64,000 bases of DNA from Solenopsis invicta (Eukaryota > Arthropoda > Insecta > Hymenoptera > Formicidae): contig NC_052678.1 of NCBI RefSeq assembly GCF_016802725.1, positions 9,731,970 through 9,795,969 on the forward strand, written 5' to 3'. Shown one piece after another: positions 12,981 through 26,500 of this stretch. The position numbers and the translations under genes were made by a program. The number at the start of each line of letters is the position of its first letter. The first letter of the stretch is position 1. The notes beneath the pieces were generated by a model. The model worked only from the letters and a program-made list of their open reading frames with translations. It had not been told where the DNA came from and did not search any database.

Positions 12981-13601
12981 GCCGGAGTTATTGCGCTGCA
13001 ATATCAATTATCATCGTTGTCATAATCCAATTAAAGAGTGCGTAATAAATACGACATGACTTGTAAAAAGAAAACTTTCCGGAATATGAGATTTGTTTTA
13101 ATTAATATAAACTAGAACGATATAAAATTGCGCCCATTTAATTTAATGTAAAATATTTGTTCGACAGAGATGTATGAGACGTGCGGAATACAATGGTCAT
13201 TTTGAAAGTTTGCTCATCGAATTTCGGAAGAGTACATTATATAATATTATCGTTGAACTATGCAAGATGAATATTAAACGAGCACAATCCACTCGCATTT
13301 CTACTTTAATAACATCATAGATATTACGATATCGCGCGATATTACATTCCTTATCGTCTATCTTTAACTTTTTAATTTCTGGCACCACAGACCCAAAAAA
13401 TAGCCAATATCATGAATAAATTTTTTACATTTGATATAAAAAATTATTGAAAAATACGCGCGCGCAATAAAAATCAAAAGTAGCATTACATAAAATAATG
13501 TAAATTTAATTACAAAATTAAAGTTAATTAATAATAAAATGCAAAGTAATGTGAGAAACGCACGACAATATGGGCAATCAAGATAACTTGACACATTTTT
13601 C

Positions 13602-13743
13602 TTCTAAATAGTGCATGAGGATGAAATCATTTCGAAGTATGTGTTAAATCTTTCGATGTGGAAACATATAATATCGAAACTTGTATTAGTCTTTCAAGCT
13701 AGCTTTAACTTGGTTTCATATAAAAGCAGTATATACGGTCGTG
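13602..13743 (+). repeat. diverged direct repeat, copy 2 (TATA-bearing)
   Basis: Second copy of the block at 12843-12980. It has the same ordered landmarks, including TCAAGCTAGCTTTAA and ATATAAAAGCA, with scattered substitutions and small indels. The intervening ~620 bp is unrelated AT-rich DNA, so the unit was duplicated locally or is a dispersed element inserted twice. Confidence 0.7.
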
Positions 13744-15595
13744 GAAATTTATGAAAGTTTTTCATATTTAAAGTGAGCAGCTTACAGCATTCAATTATTT
13801 TTATTTATTTTGAGATAACGCCAATGAGGAAGGGGGGGGGGGCTGGCACGCCACACACACACCCTCTGAGAGTACCGAGTTGGCTAATAGAATATTTGAC
13901 CGGAAGGGGGAAAAACGCAGTCGCGTACGCAAACGGTACGCGCTTCGGCGACAATAAAAATGATTAATGTTTCGACGCTAATTGTAACGTACGGCAAACC
14001 ATGGGGTATGAGACTAATTCATTAATTGTAGCACCCTTTCATCCGCATACGCACGAGCCCCGCATACGCGTGTCTCTGCTCGAAGGAAAACGCGCTAAAT
14101 AAAATGGGCAATTTGTCTGCGATAAACGACTGTTATCTCACTGAAAACATTATTTTTTTGAAATAAGAGGACTATATACACTTACGAGACCTCTTACACT
14201 TATTGTTAGAGAAAAATATTTGGTATTTGTGACTATAATTGCGTGGTAAAATAATTATAGTTAGAAGCTCTATTTTTATAGTTATTATTGCTACGGTGTT
14301 AGTAATAATAACTTTATGTTCAAGTTCTACCAATTATAAAAAAATTTTATTATAAATTAATTAATTTACTATATTAATATTAAAATTAATTTATTTACAG
14401 TACATTAATTTTAAATATTTTAAATATAGTAAATTAATAAACTGCTCTAAATTTTAAATGTTATTTAAATAATGGATGAGCATAAAAAGTAGCTTAAACG
14501 GTTGATTTAATCATCTCAAACAACATGTATATCTTAAAAATCAGTATTTAAAATTTTTATTTGTTTTTATATTCAATCTTCATGATCGGCGAGAAGCTAT
14601 TCCAATAATTCAATATTTAAAAATTACATTTTCCTTCATATTTATAAAAAATCAATCCTACAATAAATCCTGTAAAATCTTATCTCTTATTTATATATGT
14701 ATAATTATATATTCTTATAAAAATTGAGGATACCTTCTACTAATTTATCCTTTAGAAGAATTTCCTCTAAAATTAAAAAAATCCCGAGAATACAATTTTT
14801 TAGATGCATTTACTAAGTGGACAATTAAAATCCTCGAAGAATAAAGGTTACTTGATATAAAAATTTAATCTAACATTTAACCTAAATTGTTGGTATCACG
14901 CAAACATCTCGCATGAAAGCAAATATATATACGCGTATGTAACATACATACGTATGTAATGTGATAATAGTTTGACTTTGCTGAGAGAAAATGAAATAAC
15001 ATCGTTTGTGTATGTACAAATATTCAGTATCGTTTGTCCTGAGAATTTTAACGATTTTTGAAAATTGCACAGCGCGAACTGAATAAATAATCGGCAAACT
15101 CTGTACAATGAGTTCCTGTTTCTAAATATTTGGCCGAGAGACGTTTTTAACGCCGTACGTTTGTACGCCGATCATTCGAATTTGCCGAAGGTTTTATCGA
15201 ATGTATTTTGATTCCGCGTGGCGCAAACTGAACAAATAGCCAAGTTTCGGTATGATCTGTGCGTTGATTTCTCTTCTCCGAAGTATTTGTCTGAAGGATT
15301 TTCGACTAAAGTCGTAAAAATAAAGGTAAAAAAAAGGGCAAGGGTGCTGCGTAAAGTCGGGCTAACGAACGAGTTCGAACGACAGACTCACGTGGACTGA
15401 AAATTGTAAAAAAAAAGCGGGAAAATCTCTCTGCGGTCTTACGTACGACCAACTAAACGTGAATTCAGCCTCATCTTGTTACGACATAATGGACTAATTG
15501 GCGCGACGCGATCGCTCCAGCGGCGTGACGGTTTAATTAGGAGATGCTATTGAATGGACGGTAACGGATATGGAAATAGTACTAGTGGTACTAAC
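13744..15595. other. AT-rich stretch, no gene seen
   Basis: Low-complexity AT-rich DNA with an 11-G run at 13832-13842 and no supported open frame. If the promoter at 16.2 kb is real, this would be the first intron of that minus-strand transcript. Confidence 0.4.
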
Positions 15596-16223
15596 CTCGA
15601 GAAAGGACGCTTGCCGCTCAGCTGACGACGCTGTCACGTGATACCAACGCTCTTCCGGCGAGTTCTCACGGATGAAGCCAAGGTGACAGAATTGCGAGAA
15701 TTACGAGGGCCACTCATGTGTAGAATGCTCGCGCGGCAGCGCGAGATCGAAATGATCTCGCGAATCGAATCGCGAAACACAAAACGACATCGTAACGAAG
15801 GAAAGTAAAGAAATATCCAGTATCTTCGCGAGCGACTACATTGTGGGACACATGGATGTTGTCGCACAGAAAAATTAATCACATTTCACTTGCCACGATA
15901 TATTCTCGCAAATCAACAGTCACAGGTTTCCTGCCCATAATTACCCAAGTTACAAAACGATCAACGGATAATCAGTTCGTATAATTGCGATGATCGATCG
16001 ATGGGTTGATTAATCGCTCGATGATCGCACTTGCGTTTATCAAAATCTCTGCGTTTCTCCTTCGAGCGAGACTTCAGCGTGACTTCGACTTCGCGTACTA
16101 ACTTCCGTGACCTACCGATCAACAAACTTCGGCGTGAAATCGGCACCGAAGATCCCTCCAAGACGGCGTCCCGACGACACGCGATTTCTCTCTCGCCTAC
16201 GAATGTTTTCGACCAGACTGACT
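15596..16223 (-). other. candidate 5' untranslated first exon
   Basis: This block lies immediately downstream (minus strand) of a TATA/Inr promoter. It is CpG-rich, long and broken by stops. It contains a short upstream open frame beginning MGRKPVTVDLREY at about 15942. It could end at a donor-like CTCGAG|GTTAGTACC (exon end 15596). All this fits a long insect 5' leader exon. The coding exons it would serve were not found in the window. The exact donor is uncertain; an earlier GGTAGGT is another option. Confidence 0.35.
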
Positions 16224-16255
16224 GTGGCGGTGCGACCGCGTGGCAGAGCCTTATA
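16216..16255 (-). promoter_or_regulatory. core promoter: TATA box plus initiator
   Basis: On the minus strand TATAAG (16255-16250) is followed by CACAGTCAGTCTGG. This places the initiator adenine at 16223 or 16219, that is 32-36 nt from the first T of the TATA box. That matches arthropod TATA-Inr spacing, and TCAGT is the arthropod Inr consensus. Downstream sequence has the character of a 5' leader. Confidence 0.5.
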
Positions 16256-16559
16256 CGGGCTGGCACGCTCACCCCCACTCAGTCAACTGTCTCGAACCAC
16301 CCCCGCCGCCAGTAACCTTTGGTTCGCCCCAACACGAGCGTTCGCCCGTATCGCCCTTCAGGTACACGACGTCTCAAAGTTATCGGCCATAAAGAGCACG
16401 AAAGCAAGGTTTCTTAACCCCTAACAGATGTTATCTTCTCTCTCATTCCCGCGTTTTCGATAAGGAATTAGGTACCACGAATTTTTAAATGTACACATTG
16501 TTATCTTTACGATATATATGACACGAGAGATTACAATGAAGACAGAAATTAAATTTAAC

Positions 16560-17220
16560 TGATACCGGTTGATTTCTCAAATTTTGTCGAAATTTTTCTG
16601 AGAATTCCCGAATTTTTAATTTATTCCAAATTTTTAATAAAATTAGAGAATTTTTTAATGTAACTTTAAAATAAATTTATTTTATCATCAGCGTTTCTTA
16701 ATGTTTTTTAATCTCAAAAAACTATTTGAGTTTTAAATATTAAATTTTAAAAAGTATTGACAAATATAATATAAATTAAATGACATATAACGATCTGTCT
16801 GCAAGCTCACTGGAAAAGTACAGAACTCGAAAGGTGACACACAATATTAATTAATGAAACAATAAGAAGTATAATTATTATTGTGAATTATCTACATATA
16901 TGTATATAATAAATTATATATTACGTATTTATGCAAAAGGAATTAATATTAAGTTACATATTAGTTGTAATGTACGTGAATGTGCATGTCATGTAATATT
17001 TATTGCTAATCGATTGTCAATACTTTGTATTATCAAGAAAAAAATAATAAAAATAATAATTTTGTCAAAAAGAGATAAAATTTAAATTTAAAAACATAAT
17101 TTTTAAAATTTTCCCGAGTATCAATAAAATTTTATCAAAAATCCATAATTTTTAAAGACAAAAAAACCCTGAAAATTTCAAATTTTCCCGGTTTTTCCTG
17201 CCAGTAAACACTGTGACTGG
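16560..17220. repeat. probable degenerate interspersed repeat
   Basis: The block is bounded by related motifs such as AATTCCCGAATTTTTAA near the left and AAATTTTCCCGGTTTTTCC near the right. The interior is AT-rich and repeats AAAATTTTTAA strings in both orientations. This resembles a decayed non-autonomous DNA transposon. Ends and family are uncertain. Confidence 0.3.
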
Positions 17221-19319
17221 AAATGTATAGAGAATTAATATAGAAAATTAGTTTCGAGTATTATATACATATCGAAAGAAAATTACATACCATCACAATG
17301 GCTTCGTATAATGCAAATGAGAGATATTAAAAGATCTGATGGAAAATTATAACGCACGTAATGTGCAATAAATATTAATGTGTATATGTTAAGTAAACGT
17401 TATTTTAAAAAATTCTGAATGCTTTGGCATTCGAATATTTGAAAGAAATTTGAAAGAAAGATAATTTTATTTCTTTGTGTTATTATTATGTTACTATTAC
17501 ACATTTTATTAAAATTAGAAGAAATAAATGTTTCAAAACAAAATATTTAAAACTTTTCATATAACATGCTACAATTTACATTAATTAAAATTTTATATTT
17601 GACGTATCAAAATATCAACAATTTGTCAATAAATAATTAACTTTTTTTAAATAAATAACCAGTTTAATACCAATATTATTTCTTCAATAAAGAATCATCT
17701 ATTTAAAGCATCGACAACTTTTATTTACCATCATGCCCTTTGCAATAACTACTAACTGAAAGTTTGTGAAAACATACAGATTCAGTAAACATCAGTCTAA
17801 AATAAGTGACTTCTCGCAAAGTTTTATTCTCAAAATACAGTCAACGCTTTCCTGCATGATATATTATGTTCGTTATAAATCGCTTTTCGGGGGAAGCTGT
17901 AGGAAGCTATCTCTGCTTTCGTCAGTTCCGAGATGCTCGGTATACATGGACGGAGAATCGCGATACTACGGTTGTTTGCAACTCGTGCAAGGGGCTGCAA
18001 AATGCAACCCCTAACGTGCCATTTCGGCAAAATATGGCAGTAGTTTTTACTGAGCATAGTACGTGACTGGTGTAAGTCGGAAGTAAGAGGATAAAGAAAC
18101 GTAATAACGCGGAAACACAGTAACGTAATAATGCGGATTTACGCATATCGCGGTAAATTATGTTTGCACGATGACAGTAAAATTCTCTCGATGTTTGGAT
18201 GTTCGTATCGATTTAGTATAAGCAAAGAAACAAATTATTTGATAACCGTGGGAAAAATTTTAAATAATAACTGATATATAATTGATAGCAAAAATAATCC
18301 CTTTTTTTATAGGTCAATGATTCTAGAACTCGACACTGTAAAATTAAATATAAAAAATTCTTTTTACGTGTATGTAAAATTTTTTTTAATAATAGATAAT
18401 TGAATGATCGACCTTTAATTCTAATTAGATGAGCGTAAGTAATTAAAAAAATGCGATGATGCAATAAACAGTGAAAAAAGTGATCTTCGACAATAAATGG
18501 CCAATGCGCAGGAATGCGCATGCGGTGTGAAGAACCAGGAATTTCATTATAGTATCACTGAATTTCCAACAAAAGCGGCATTGGATCTGCCACGTTCGCG
18601 TAAATAAACAATGAGCTGTCGATAATGAAGCGTTCGATTCGCGCTGCATACGCGCGTACACGCGTGCAACGCGTGATCGTAACGTGTTGCAATTATACAT
18701 ACATAGCAACATAAAACATTAACAATATTAACCAAAACGTTTGATACCGCAGCTAGGATGTAATGACCCGTAAGCCACTGGATTAAACAGCATTAGTATA
18801 ATATAACATGGGTTACAATGCACTAATTGTGTCAAGAACGTGACAGGAATCAGCATCAAGAGAATGTAAATGGCGATATCGTTATATCACGGTCGTTTCT
18901 GCAGGAATACAACGGCGTAGCTGGTTGCCACACTTTTTCTCCACAGTTTCTGAGCAAAACTTTCTTCCTGTTTTGTTTCATTTTTAATTTGTTATTACGG
19001 TGTGAATATTTCATACAAATTATATTTCTTCTATATAACGTTTTTATATTATAATGGAGAACTTACAGTCGAGGAAGTTAACATATTCTCTCGATCATTC
19101 GTCCCACCCATCTTCGTTGAAGAGAGCTCGCTCATCGAAGCACACGTGAAAAAAAAAAGTCACAATTCGATAACGCTACTAATTGACCAAAATCCTTCGG
19201 ATTGCGTAACGGAAGTAATCGATGGTAAATAGCGCGAATACGTTTTCTCTCGCCAACGGGAGCACGTGCATAGAATTAGGAATTAGGTATTAGGTTAAAT
19301 TACTCCGCACCGTGCAGAA
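17221..19319. other. no gene seen
   Basis: AT-rich DNA with short overlapping open frames on both strands (17.8-18.1 and 18.2-18.7 kb). They have no splice or domain support and shadow each other. Confidence 0.45.
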
Positions 19320-19765
19320 CTGATTGATGATGATTTCCGGTTTTCGCGATTGGCAATCTTTATTTCGCCGTAACTACGACTGTGTCTTTTCTCATGGAAA
19401 TACGAATGTTAATCGCGGTTATAGAAATATCACGTTCAATGGAAACAATAAAAGCCGCTGTCCAATTAAACGCTGGAAGGTACGCGCATTACAAGTTAAT
19501 TAGTTGCAATTATTATTTCAATTATAATTGTGCGATTAAATGCTGAACGCACACGGGCGCTATTAATCGTGGTTAATAATACACCGCGTGAATAACACTC
19601 GAGCTGCGAAATTCCACTTCGATCCCTTCTTTGCGAAATTGTTTACGCGATGTGAATAATGCCCCGACTATGAAATTCCACCTCAATGTTCCTTCCTGTG
19701 ATATTCAAACGGCATTCGCGCGACGTAAACAATTAATGCCGTTACGCGTTTGCCTTAATTAATGT
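19320..19765. promoter_or_regulatory. candidate enhancer with clustered homeodomain-type sites
   Basis: A non-coding block mixes CpG-rich runs with a dense cluster of ATTA/TAAT cores, including TTAATTAGTTGCAATTATT and AATTATAATTG within about 45 bp, then further TTAATCG and TTAATTAATG. Clustered TAAT cores are typical of homeodomain-bound enhancers. No open frame spans the block. Function is inferred. Confidence 0.3.
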
Positions 19766-20039
19766 TTTTCTTGTCTCTCGGATAGAAATTACACGTCAAA
19801 TGTAGCTCGTCTCGCGAAAATTGTTGTTTGCACAAACCCTGGATATAAATGCTAACTTTAATTGGCTTTAATAAAACACGTCACCTTTCGAAATCCATTA
19901 CAAATGTATGTAATAAGTCTCATAAGGGAATTTTTTACACTTCTCTATCGTTTATCAGTTCTTTGCTCCAAAATGGATTTAACCTAAAATATAAAAAAAA
20001 AAACTCTGCCTATCCCATTTGGGTAATCCAGCAATTTTT

Positions 20040-20560
20040 CGACGTTCTTCCGACGTCTGCTATCGATTCCCTTTACCCCGTTTTCGCGGGGCATCTATTA
20101 AATGGCGGTGCCATCGCGCCATCGCGTGGAAGTTACGCGGCTCGCTCGGGAGCGGTTAACGCTCTATCACGTCCGCTTCATTTCGGAAGGTATTTAAGAT
20201 GCACTCGCGTGCCGCGGCGCGGTGAATCACGCACGGTTGTCCGATACCGTAGCGAACGTCGGGCCTCGCATAAGTTTTGCGGCACGATTCGCGCGCTCCA
20301 CGGTGGAACAACTGCGGCTCTTCGCTATCTGGTCCCGCGTGCCACACTTCAGCTTCGGTAACGCGACCGTTCGCTTCCCCTCTTCCTCTTTTCTCCAAAC
20401 CGGAAGTTGTCTTTGCATGCACATCAGCCCCGGGGTAGTACGTTCAGAAATTAACGATTCGGTATCCGACAACGCGAGCCAAGACGTACCGCTTTTCGTT
20501 GGACGGGAAACGGAGCAACGACCCCTCTTTGTTACGTGGACACGATTGAAAGAAATTAAT
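20040..20560. promoter_or_regulatory. CpG island with clustered GCCAT motifs
   Basis: About 500 bp of strongly CpG-rich DNA are open in several frames on both strands at once, as expected from composition rather than coding. Near 20100, ATGGC, GCCAT and CGCCAT lie within 25 bp. GCCAT is the core bound by Pho/YY1 at Polycomb response elements. A TATTTAAG box at about 20190 could mark a promoter, but no initiator is evident. Confidence 0.25.
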
Positions 20561-23500
20561 TAACGTTGCATCCTCTAGATGTCGGAATATAGAACGTTAA
20601 ACGCAAGAGAATCTATTTAACAATATACTTTTTTTCTATGGCAAGCGTATTTAAAGCCCATCTCATTCTTTAACGTTACAACCGTTATTCCGAGAAGTTG
20701 TAGTTGCGTACACGCCTTCCGTCGGCAAAGTTTCGCTCTCGTCGTTCAAAGCTTTAATTTTCACGGACGAGGGAAAGAGCCCGCCTTTATTCCGCGATCA
20801 AAAGAAACACTTTTCGCGGCCGGCTGATTCAATTATCGTAAACTAGTCCACAAAAGTCTCGACGCGATTCGTTCCAGTCGATTCAAGCAATAGGCACGAA
20901 CGCGCCAAGTTTCTCGCTTACTTGCGTCACTTTATTTATCGATTGTTTCCTCTAATCTCCTTCACACTCTCACTTCTTCTTACTTCGCATTCCGACTTAC
21001 AAATTGACAATTTTCTCCCACGGCTGTTGAATTATTCACAGAAAAATCGTCCTAACTTCAACGGTGTACTCGATGCGCTGTAACATGGAAGCGGATGCAC
21101 TGTGAGTGCACCACACTAATTGCTGCTTCTCTAGACACTCAGAGCAATTTGAGTGAACGTTTTAACGAGTAGCATCCGCATCGCTTTGCAAGTTTAAAGG
21201 CTACATGTCACTCGGGATCTACGGAAAATTAGCACAACCGACATAGCGCGTGTACATTACGTAATGAAAAAAAGCAATTCGATCGTTTGAGAAAAGAAAG
21301 ATTACAACGATCAAATTTTACTTTATAATTTTTCTATTCCGTGTAAATTTGGGTCGTGCTTTTTTTTTAGCAGAGAGATTAAGATCGTGCTATCACCGTC
21401 TCGGACTTCTTGCAAAGTCTCGGATACGTTTGTAAATTAAACCGCTTCGAAATAACTGACAATATGACTCATCGTAAGATTCTTACATCGCTGATTTTGC
21501 AATTGTACGTCTTTATAAAAGTCGGCTGTAAAAAGTTTCTTAAAGTGTCATGTATTATTACGAACCGGGAAAGTATATCCATCCAACATGAATACTTTAC
21601 TTTTAAAAAATATGCGTTTTCTTGCCCACCTCTCATTAAATTTAAACTTCACATTACGAATTTAATTAATAATACGTCTTCCCTATGCTCATTTATTACA
21701 CTGGTGCAATTGTCAAACAAATTTTTTAAGAATGTTCATTGGTCGCAGGATAGAGAAGTCCTCGAGAGAGTTTCTAGAAATCTTCTAATTCCTGTAGTCA
21801 ACTAATATGTTTGAATTTATCGGGCGACAAATGTAACAGTATCCTTAGATTTTCTTTGCGAAAATCTGCGATTGCAATAATGAAAATGAATCCACTGCAC
21901 TTTGCACTTGCATTACAGGTTTCATAGTTCAAAGGACAATATGGGCGTATCCGATCCGATATTTAAAGAGGAAAAAAAAAAGAAACCGAGACGTCGACGT
22001 CCAGAGACTTTTTATCTTTTCAATGCGGCTGATTTACACATTCTACGTGACAAACACGCTTCCTCCTGGCGATGCGTACGGCGACCGTACGTAATGCAAT
22101 AAACGACGGTCGACCCGACGGGGGTCGCCCTGTGGACATTAGGGTTGTATTTCACTCGTTGATGTAGTTGGCTCGCACAATTCGCCCCGCTATATATAAA
22201 TGCTACCGTACACATATTTTACACCTATCTATACCGCCAACTATATTTAGCTATATTTGCGCACATGCAAAATCGACCGTTAGGTACATTTATACTGGTG
22301 CGAATTTTCTCGCTAAAACGTGCTCCAATTCGCAGCAGCACGAAATGTTCCCGACACGAAGATAATGAACCGACTATCCGTCTATGTCCTACTTCTTCGT
22401 TCGGGTTCTATCTGTATGCAAAAATGCGGACCTTGTCATTTATAAAAATTAAACCGCAGATAGGCGCACCGCGTGCGCTTTTTCAGTCTGACTATATCAG
22501 TTTTAAAGTTCTTCAACTTCTCAGTTCTTCTTTATAGTTACGATTATAAATGTACAAGATATAATAAATATTTTTTTATGAATTTGACATTTATTTGATA
22601 AAATTTACTAGGTAAATTTTTCATCATTTATATACCAACTTTTCTTCCATTTTAAAGTTAAAATTGAAAACATTTACGTACGCATCATATTAAGATCTGT
22701 TTAAATTATTGCATTATTTATTTGGATTAAAAAAGAAATTTTTCCTCTCTATTTATATAGTTTCGACTTAATTGCAGCGTCTTGTAAAACAAAAGAATCC
22801 AAATGTTGTATATTATCGGTAATAGAGAAATCGAATAATATAGCGGTAAGTCTAATTTCCGGCATCGCGAGATCCAGCTTGATTGCCAGACAAGCGACAT
22901 AATGGCGACGTCACAGGACAAATGGCCATTTATTCAAGGTTGACAGATAAGCTGCCTCAAGGCTTCAAGGTTTGAGCGATACCATGTGATTAATCGTCTT
23001 ACAATTAATCATCGAGCATTTTTGCTGATAATTAATTGGCCGAACCGGAGTATTGATAGTTGGACAAATGAAGCGAGAATGTTTTAGGTTTCATGCAACA
23101 ATCTCTTAATCGCTGAGTCATACTTTTGCGTTGTTAACTCACTAGAATAGATGTTCCGATATTTTCTTGTTCTTTGACGTGAGAAAGATGCAAAAAAAGG
23201 GAGTCGTGCTTTTAAAAAGCGAACAAGCGGATCGACGAAGCATATCTATGTTTATGACAATAGAATCAACACGCAAATGTAAGCCGTAACATCATATAAT
23301 ATACTGTTACCCTTGGCACATTCCAAGTATCTTTCATGCAAGATCTTTTTTCGTGTTCGTAACCCAGTTATTAAATTATCAGGTTCTTTATCGAGCATTG
23401 TCTTATTTGAACCCATAATGGCTACATTAAGCTTAAGAATCTAAAGTTCAGTTTAATGTTATATAAAATGCGATTGAGTAGACTGTTCAACTGCTCCTTA

Positions 23501-26500
23501 ATGAGCAAATAATTTCCAATTATTTTTTATTGCGATAAGTTTCCGATAATCTTTTTATTATTATGAGATTATAACAAGACAATTTTTTATCACGTCTATT
23601 CTTTTTATGTATACGCGAGATACAGCGAACAACTTTAAACAACGACCACCGAGAAAGAATTGCCTATACATACCTCGAAAGTTATCAGTTTGAACGTACG
23701 TAGCTTAGACACAGACTAACGTGCATCGCGGTCTGACGTTGAAGGACATGTCATTACTCTCTGTCTCGATTTCTTGCCCCACCGCATGCACGACTACTTG
23801 ACTTCTTGTCGTACGCGGCATGTTCTGCTGCCTCGCATGTTCGCGCATTCTCGGCGAATTAATTACTCGTTTGTACTTTCCGAAAATTACGCGGTTTTAA
23901 ATGTAATTTTTTTTCTCCTCCCAACGAAAGGGGGAGATTAGATTTACTGCGCGGATAAAGAACTGCAAAAATTACGAGCATTAAAGTCTTATAAAAGTGT
24001 AATCTTGTTGTGAAGGAAATCCGCAATTAAGAAAGCGCTTTTGAAAGTACTTTCCTCGGTTAACGCGACTCGCATCGCTCGCAGTTGAAGCCATTATTAC
24101 CTGCCATTATTTATATATTTGTAGCTAAAAAAATCGATCTTACTGATCCGCAGAATGCGTTGTCAAAATATACGACAGTTACGGCACATTCTGTATACAA
24201 TTTTTGCAAAAATAGCAAAACCAGTATTATTTCAGACAGTTGGTTACCGTTATCATGCGCGAAAGAAGTTTCTCAGTTGTTTACTTACCTTTTTGTAACG
24301 CGTTTTGCCGCCTTCTCTTTTCCTTGTTGCAAAATGCCTCTTGCTGTCTGCAGCGTGCACTCCTGCAAGTTCATCGTCTGTAACATAAGAAATCGGATTA
24401 TTAGACGGTTTGTGGTCATAAATTTAAGAAGCCATTAAGTCTCAGTTTATAGAAGCGAACAGAGTTATTATACAAGTTATGACATCTGCATAGAAGAAGA
24501 AAGAGGGGAATAATTTTAAACGTTTTTCAATCGCAATGAAATAAGTATTTGTTATTATTATTAATAAGTGGGGGATGAATTAGAATCTATATGACTCAAG
24601 GTCGAAGCCCGGTAGGAAGGCGAAGCGGCTAAGGCGCCGTAATTCAGTAGTGCAGCAGTATGATTAGGCGAACGTATCATAGTCCTTCGCGGGGTAAATC
24701 ATTGCCCGCAGATTGAACGAACTTGGTGTACAGGCGTACGGTGTACACGTCTATTTTTAAGGTGAGCCCACGGCGAAACGAGATCGATTATCGCGTCGGA
24801 CGGCTGGCATGCGAGGCAACCATTGCAAGCCCTTCCTTCGGCATCAGGACCTTCGTCCCGATCGCGAGACGATAATTTCTAAATTAAGCCACCGAGTCGC
24901 CACCCGGCTCACGAAGCGCGCCTTTCAGTTTCGGCATCGTCACGTTATTAACGCTATATCCTGCTCGTCTTATCCACTATATACGGCCCGGCTCAAATTG
25001 CGTGCTAAATCAGTGCAATATTTGCCTGGCTTTCACTGTCATCGAATTACTTATTTTTAGAATGAATCGCATCACACGCCGCGAATAACAGAAAAACGGT
25101 GCGCTGACGAGTGTTTCAGATTTTATAGAAAATTCATCATTATTCATAATTATCATTTTATTAACTTACTAGTATGCAGATAGGCTCGTATAAATTTTTC
25201 CAATTACGTATGTAAAATTATTTATGACTTGTAAGGTACGTTACCAAAAAAAGATCCAATTATTCGCAAAAAATGCGAAATATGGCATGATAAGTAATGC
25301 AATGTTAACGAGAGTGCGCACAACTTTCAGTGGGTCTATAAAAAATACAACGACGCATCGTAAAAAAAAAAAAAAAACCGTTTGTACAGAGAAACGCTTT
25401 CTCGACAAATGGATCGTGACGGAAAAAGCTCGATTGAGAGGGCTAATACATATTGAATAGAGAGGCAGCAAAATGCACCTCTTCTTGAAAAGACAGAGAA
25501 CGAAAGATGTGCAAAATATTTATACGCATATAACTAACTTTCTCTTTTAATATGTAGCAACGTTAATAAAGCAAAGCTTAATTAATTAAATAAAAGTAAT
25601 GAAGCAAAGTTTGCTTAATGTTAAACTTCAAGTTTGATGAAAATTTCATTCATTATTTGTAAATCATGTCTAGTAGAATTTTCACACACTCCATTTTAAA
25701 TCAAAGAAAATACATAACAAACTAACATTATTATTTTTATTTAAAACATGTAAAATTTAATTTGTGTTTTAATAATTGCGCCGTAATATTGCACTTTCAT
25801 TAGCCCTGTCTAATTTTCATATTATTTAAATTTCAAGAATTCATTGTTTTACTACATTTGTGACCTTTTTTATTTAAAAACTCTAATCAAAATATTTTTT
25901 ATACATCTAAAAAAAGATTATCTCAATTTGCAACGTCATTAATCTATAATAAAATCCGGGATATTTAAAAGAAAAAATAGTAAAGTCTGTTCGACAATGG
26001 GAGCTGTTAAATTGCTTTGCACAGTCATCATTTCTAAATGAGACACAAAAAGAAAAATTATAACGTTGTTTAGTAGTCGGAAAAAATATATACTTAAGTT
26101 TATGTAAATTCCATTGTACTTAAGTTTTGATGACATATTAACTAACTGTTAAATCAATCGTTTGCCAAACATTTTCTAATGAAAAGAGTTTATATTACCT
26201 AATTATAAATTGTTAAATCCTGCTCAAGCGCTTAAACTGTTCATGCGATCAAAAATTTAGATACACTAGCCACAAACATTCATTATTGTTTATCGCGATT
26301 TTTCACACGTGTTATATTCGCCTTGATCGCATTTGATTATGTCGTTACTCGCCTTATCCAGTGAAGTCGGGAACGGAAAGTGGACGATGTTAAAGATCGC
26401 AGTTCTATAAACAAAATGTCATCTATTTTGGTCGTTGTTGTCCCGTGAGTGTCGATATTTAACCTTTAATGTTCCTGCTTTCTTGTAACGTAAATACACC

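Noticed and set aside
15961..16278. 105-codon minus-strand open frame
   Set aside because: It spans the TATA box and initiator, so it cannot be a normal coding start.
19276..19300. Three TTAGG units resembling insect telomere repeats
   Set aside because: The units are separated by two-base spacers and occur only three times, so chance is the simplest explanation.
19849..20361. 170-codon open frame on the + strand
   Set aside because: It runs into a CpG island that is open in several frames on both strands; no splice context or domain.
24560..25060. Structured-looking CpG-rich block tested as tRNA or ncRNA
   Set aside because: No A-box/B-box pair or cloverleaf can be drawn; it is more like a conserved regulatory island.
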